Shown in pieces: positions 5,996-8,085 of a stretch of 8,085 bases of DNA. The notes beneath the pieces were generated by a model. It did not search any database. It had not been told where the DNA came from and saw only the letters and a program-made list of their open reading frames with translations. Position 1 is the first letter of the stretch. Each line of letters begins with the position of its first letter. A program made the translations under genes and the position numbers. This stretch comes from Lentisphaeria bacterium (GTDB lineage: Bacteria > Verrucomicrobiota > Lentisphaeria > Victivallales > Victivallaceae), in contig JABLYX010000107.1 in the NCBI GenBank assembly GCA_018265615.1, positions 1-8,085 on the forward strand. Reading direction: 5' to 3'.

Positions 5996-6820
5996 GTGCG
6001 CAAAATCGTGAGCCGCCCGAACCCGGAACAGCTTCCGTCGCTGTCGCTGCCGTTTCACGTGCGTTCGGTGGGGTATAACGAGGCGTATTGCAACTGGGGA
6101 GAGCTGGTGCCGGGGGAACGGAAGGATTTCGTTCAGCTCTTCTGGACCGTGGACGGCATGGGAGAGGTCGCCGCCGGGACGGGGAAGTTCCGGGTCGGAC
6201 CGGGGGAGGTGTTCTGCCATCTGCCGCGCGAGACGCACGACCACCGCGCGGTCGATCCGCACCGCCTGTGGCGTTACTACTGGTTCACGTTCGACGGCCC
6301 CGGCGCGGCGGACTGTTTCCTTTCGTACGGATATCCGGCGGGCGGGTTTTATGCCGGGGAATGCCCGATGCACCTGTTTCTCGAAATCGAAACGCTGCTG
6401 AAGGAGCGGACGCGCTATGCGCAGCGCCACGCGGTATCGCTTGCGGCGGAGATCCTTGCGCTGGCCGGCGGCACGCTTGAAAGCTCCGGGGAGTGCGATC
6501 TCGTGAAGCGTTTCATTACCCTTGCACACGGAGAATACAGGGATCCCGGCGTTACGGTGGAGTCGCTCGCGGCGTCGCTCGGCGTCCACCGAACGACGCT
6601 GAACCGGAAGTTCCTCGCGGCGATGTCGCTCGCTCCCGGCGAGTACCTGTCGCAGATCCGGATCCAGCACGCCCTCTCGCTGCTGCGCGAGACGGAACTG
6701 CCGGTGAAAGAGGTCGCCTGCGAGTGCGGCATCGCGTATGCCGGTTACTTCTGCCGCCTGATCCGCCGCGAGACCGGCATGTCCCCCGCCGAATACCGCC
6801 GCCGCGCCGCCATGGACTGA
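5996..6820 (+). CDS. AraC-family transcriptional regulator with N-terminal sugar-sensing cupin domain
   Basis: A 274-aa cytoplasmic DNA-binding regulator. Residues about 20-120 fit the AraC ligand-binding cupin: a beta-rich stretch with FQLFW-like and GPGEVFCHLPRETHDHR segments, then WRYYWFTFDGP, a typical sugar-sensor sequence. The C-terminal AraC domain has two helix-turn-helix units. The first is at about 187-207 (VESLAASLGVHRTTLNRKF). The second is at about 237-258 (VKEVACECGIAYAGYFCRL), followed by the closing GMSPAEYR. I chose GTG at 5996 because GGAGG (5983-5987) lies 8 nt upstream. A GTG at 5987 is in frame but overlaps that ribosome site. Divergent transcription from the NagB-like operon, with a 119-bp shared regulatory region, makes that operon its likely target, probably activated by a pathway sugar. 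Confidence 0.92.
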   Translation: MRKIVSRPNPEQLPSLSLPFHVRSVGYNEAYCNWGELVPGERKDFVQLFWTVDGMGEVAAGTGKFRVGPGEVFCHLPRETHDHRAVDPHRLWRYYWFTFDGPGAADCFLSYGYPAGGFYAGECPMHLFLEIETLLKERTRYAQRHAVSLAAEILALAGGTLESSGECDLVKRFITLAHGEYRDPGVTVESLAASLGVHRTTLNRKFLAAMSLAPGEYLSQIRIQHALSLLRETELPVKEVACECGIAYAGYFCRLIRRETGMSPAEYRRRAAMD

Positions 6821-6833
6821 CGGGTACAAATGC

Positions 6834-6850
6834 TTTTTTCCGCTTTTTTT
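6834..6850 (+). terminator. T-runs after the AraC gene (weak termination signal)
   Basis: Runs of six and seven T (6834-6839 and 6844-6850) follow the AraC stop codon by 13 bp. I see no convincing GC hairpin directly before them, so this is at best a partial intrinsic terminator separating the AraC gene from the promoter that starts at 6862. Confidence 0.25.
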
Positions 6851-6861
6851 CACAGGAGGTC

Positions 6862-6890
6862 TTGACATCGGGGTGCAATTCAGGTATAAT
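6862..6890 (+). promoter_or_regulatory. Perfect consensus sigma-70 promoter of the GntR-headed regulator gene
   Basis: TTGACA (6862-6867) and TATAAT (6885-6890) are exact consensus hexamers at the optimal 17-bp spacing. The expected start site is near 6897, inside the first operator-like repeat, leaving a leader of about 88 nt. A promoter this strong ahead of a regulator gene normally implies tight repression. Confidence 0.85.
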
Positions 6891-6894
6891 ATTG

Positions 6895-6907
6895 TTAGTC
6901 CGACTAA
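6895..6907. promoter_or_regulatory. Operator-like inverted repeat O1, over the transcription start
   Basis: TTAGTCCGACTAA is an inverted repeat (TTAGTC / GACTAA) around a single central base. It begins 4 bp after the -10 box and covers the predicted start site. An identical 13-mer occurs at 6956. The most likely ligand is the regulator encoded immediately downstream. Confidence 0.7.
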
Positions 6908-6955
6908 ATATTTCCCCGGAATCTGTCAGTATCCGGAATTTCTGATGCATAAAAC

Positions 6956-6968
6956 TTAGTCCGACTAA
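6956..6968. promoter_or_regulatory. Operator-like inverted repeat O2, in the leader
   Basis: An exact second copy of TTAGTCCGACTAA, centred 61 bp downstream of the first (about 5.8 helical turns) and 6 bp before the ribosome site AAGGAAG (6973-6979). Bound protein here could act as a roadblock or pair with the first site to loop the promoter region. Confidence 0.7.
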
Positions 6969-6984
6969 GAAAAAGGAAGACGTG

Positions 6985-8049
6985 ATGCCGAGGGTTCTGA
7001 CCGAAACGAAACATTTTCAGGCTGCCGCACAGATCCGCGAGTTGGCGAATACGCTGCCGCCGGGGGAGAGCCTTCCGGTGGCGAGCGAGCTGATGGAGAC
7101 GCTGGATATTTCGCACGGAACTGCCATGCGCGCATTGAAGGTACTTGCGGATGAAGGCGTTATTGTGCGCCCGCTCGGGCGGCAGCGCTACCGGATCGCG
7201 GAGCGCTTCGAGCGGGTTTCCGCACGCATCTGCATGATCCGCCCGGACTTTCCGTCGAGCTCGCTCGACAGCATGGTGCAGAGCGTCTACGCCGCCGGCC
7301 AGCGGCGGAACTGGAAGTTCAACCAGTATTGTTTCCGCAAAAGCGAGGAGGTCGATTTCGCCCGGATCATGGGCGAGGCCGACGCAACCGTGCTGATTCC
7401 GGCCGCCGAATTTATCGGTCCGGAGCTGGTGAGGGCGCTGCTGAAACCGGCGCGCCCTGTGGTCGTGCTGCTGCAGCACCTGCGCCATCCCGGCATCAAT
7501 AATGTATGCATCAACGACTTCCGGGTCGGGGAGCTTGCGGCGGAGGCACTGTATGAGCACGGCCACCGCCGGATTCTCTTCATCAAGGACCAGCCGGATG
7601 AATCCACAATGGCCGAGCGGTTCCGCGGATTCTCCGCCGCCGCGGAGCGATTGGGAATTCCCGTCGGAGGGGAATGGTTTTTCGATGTGCACACGCATGT
7701 GTTCGAAAACGGGCGCGAGAACTGTTATCGCCTGTTTTCGGAGCTGCTTGGCCGGGGACGGCCGGAATTCACCGCCGTGTTCTCCGGTTCCACGGAGGGG
7801 GGAATCGCCGCGCTGCGGGCGATCAGGGAGCACGGACTGCGTATTCCTGAGGATATCGCGATCCTGAGCTTCGGGGGAGAGGATACGCTGCCCTCCTACC
7901 TTTATCCGCCGCTCTCCTGCATCGAAGTCGACCGGATGAAGTTCGGTGAGTATGCGGCTGAACTGCTGGCCGCCGCGCTCGGGCCCGGCGGCACTCCCCC
8001 GCGCCAACTGGAAATCGAGCCCACGCTGGCTCTCCGGGAATCAACGTGA
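6985..8049 (+). CDS. GntR-headed, LacI-like transcriptional regulator (substrate-binding sensor)
   Basis: A 354-aa cytoplasmic repressor-type protein. Residues about 12-72 form a GntR winged helix: LPPGESLPVASELMETL, then DISHGTAMRALKVLADEGVI and a wing ending GRQRYRI. From about 80 on is a LacI/periplasmic-binding-protein-like sensor. It has EHGHRRILFIKD (191-202, the GHRRI element), ERFRGFSAAAERLGI (211-225), and GLRIPEDIAILSFGGED (284-300), the late hallmark where LacI proteins have VPEDISVVGFDD. I chose ATG 6985 because GGA of AAGGAAG lies 7 nt upstream; GTG at 6982 is an in-frame alternative. The gene is complete and ends 36 bp before the window edge. The twin operator-like repeats in its own promoter region predict autoregulation, relieved by a sugar ligand. 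Further targets may lie downstream, outside the window. Confidence 0.92.
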   Translation: MPRVLTETKHFQAAAQIRELANTLPPGESLPVASELMETLDISHGTAMRALKVLADEGVIVRPLGRQRYRIAERFERVSARICMIRPDFPSSSLDSMVQSVYAAGQRRNWKFNQYCFRKSEEVDFARIMGEADATVLIPAAEFIGPELVRALLKPARPVVVLLQHLRHPGINNVCINDFRVGELAAEALYEHGHRRILFIKDQPDESTMAERFRGFSAAAERLGIPVGGEWFFDVHTHVFENGRENCYRLFSELLGRGRPEFTAVFSGSTEGGIAALRAIREHGLRIPEDIAILSFGGEDTLPSYLYPPLSCIEVDRMKFGEYAAELLAAALGPGGTPPRQLEIEPTLALREST

Positions 8050-8085
8050 AGCCGGGATGCAGCGTATAATGTACAGTATGTGACG

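Noticed and set aside
5873..6868. Long minus-strand open frame opposite the AraC gene, and similar long Arg-rich frames opposite the other genes.
   Set aside because: These are antisense shadows of GC-rich coding sequence with no domain motifs and no ribosome sites; the sense frames carry clear family signatures.
6916..6939. A CCGGA...TCCGG stem and repeated CCGGAAT in the leader of the GntR-headed regulator gene, suggestive of a riboswitch or attenuator.
   Set aside because: The stem is only 5 bp with an 11-nt loop and no supporting structure; no known riboswitch pattern is seen.
6945..6959. A mini reading frame ATG CAT AAA ACT TAG in the same leader.
   Set aside because: Four codons with only a weak GGAA upstream; there is no repeated regulatory codon to suggest a leader peptide.
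8050..8085. A TATAAT hexamer (8065-8070) near the window end, as a possible promoter for a downstream gene.
   Set aside because: No recognisable -35 at 16-18 bp upstream, and the downstream gene is not in the window.

Overview
The window most resembles accessory carbohydrate-metabolism DNA from a GC-rich member of the Lentisphaerota (Victivallis-like), or a related Planctomycetota/Verrucomicrobiota bacterium. This is an inference from gene content: a short type II-secretion-like pseudopilin with a C-terminal DGH motif, a DUF4091 glycosidase-like protein, a Gfo/Idh/MocA dehydrogenase, an AraC regulator, and regulators joining a GntR or LacI-type DNA-binding end to a sugar-binding sensor. No rRNA, tRNA, CRISPR array, transposase or phage gene is visible.

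Layout. The minus strand from about 5947 down to 1347 is a compact four-gene operon. In order of transcription it encodes a glucosamine-6-phosphate deaminase (NagB)-family protein, a Gfo/Idh/MocA oxidoreductase, a TIM-barrel amidohydrolase, and a DUF4091 protein. The gaps are 13 bp, 3 bp and a 10-bp overlap, so the genes are probably translationally coupled. Downstream on the same strand lie a broken LacI-type regulator sensor domain (N-terminus missing, one frameshift) and a pseudopilin whose best-supported start codon is ATA. On the plus strand, an AraC-family regulator is transcribed divergently from the operon. It is followed by a GntR-headed, LacI-like regulator with a perfect consensus sigma-70 promoter and two identical 13-bp operator-like inverted repeats.

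How the genes may work together (inference). The AraC protein probably senses a sugar and controls the divergent operon from the 119-bp shared intergenic region, which holds a 13-bp inverted repeat between opposed promoter elements. The four enzymes look like a cytoplasmic route for an unusual sugar or amino sugar: glycosidase-like cleavage, NAD(P)-dependent oxidation, hydrolysis (possibly of a lactone), and a NagB-like isomerase/deaminase step. The NagB homologue carries His where the family has a catalytic-triad Asp, so its reaction may differ from that of NagB. The GntR-headed regulator appears autoregulated; its other targets are not in the window.

The points most worth checking are the NagB His substitution, the ATA start (or frameshift) of the pseudopilin, the decayed regulator, and the paired operators.
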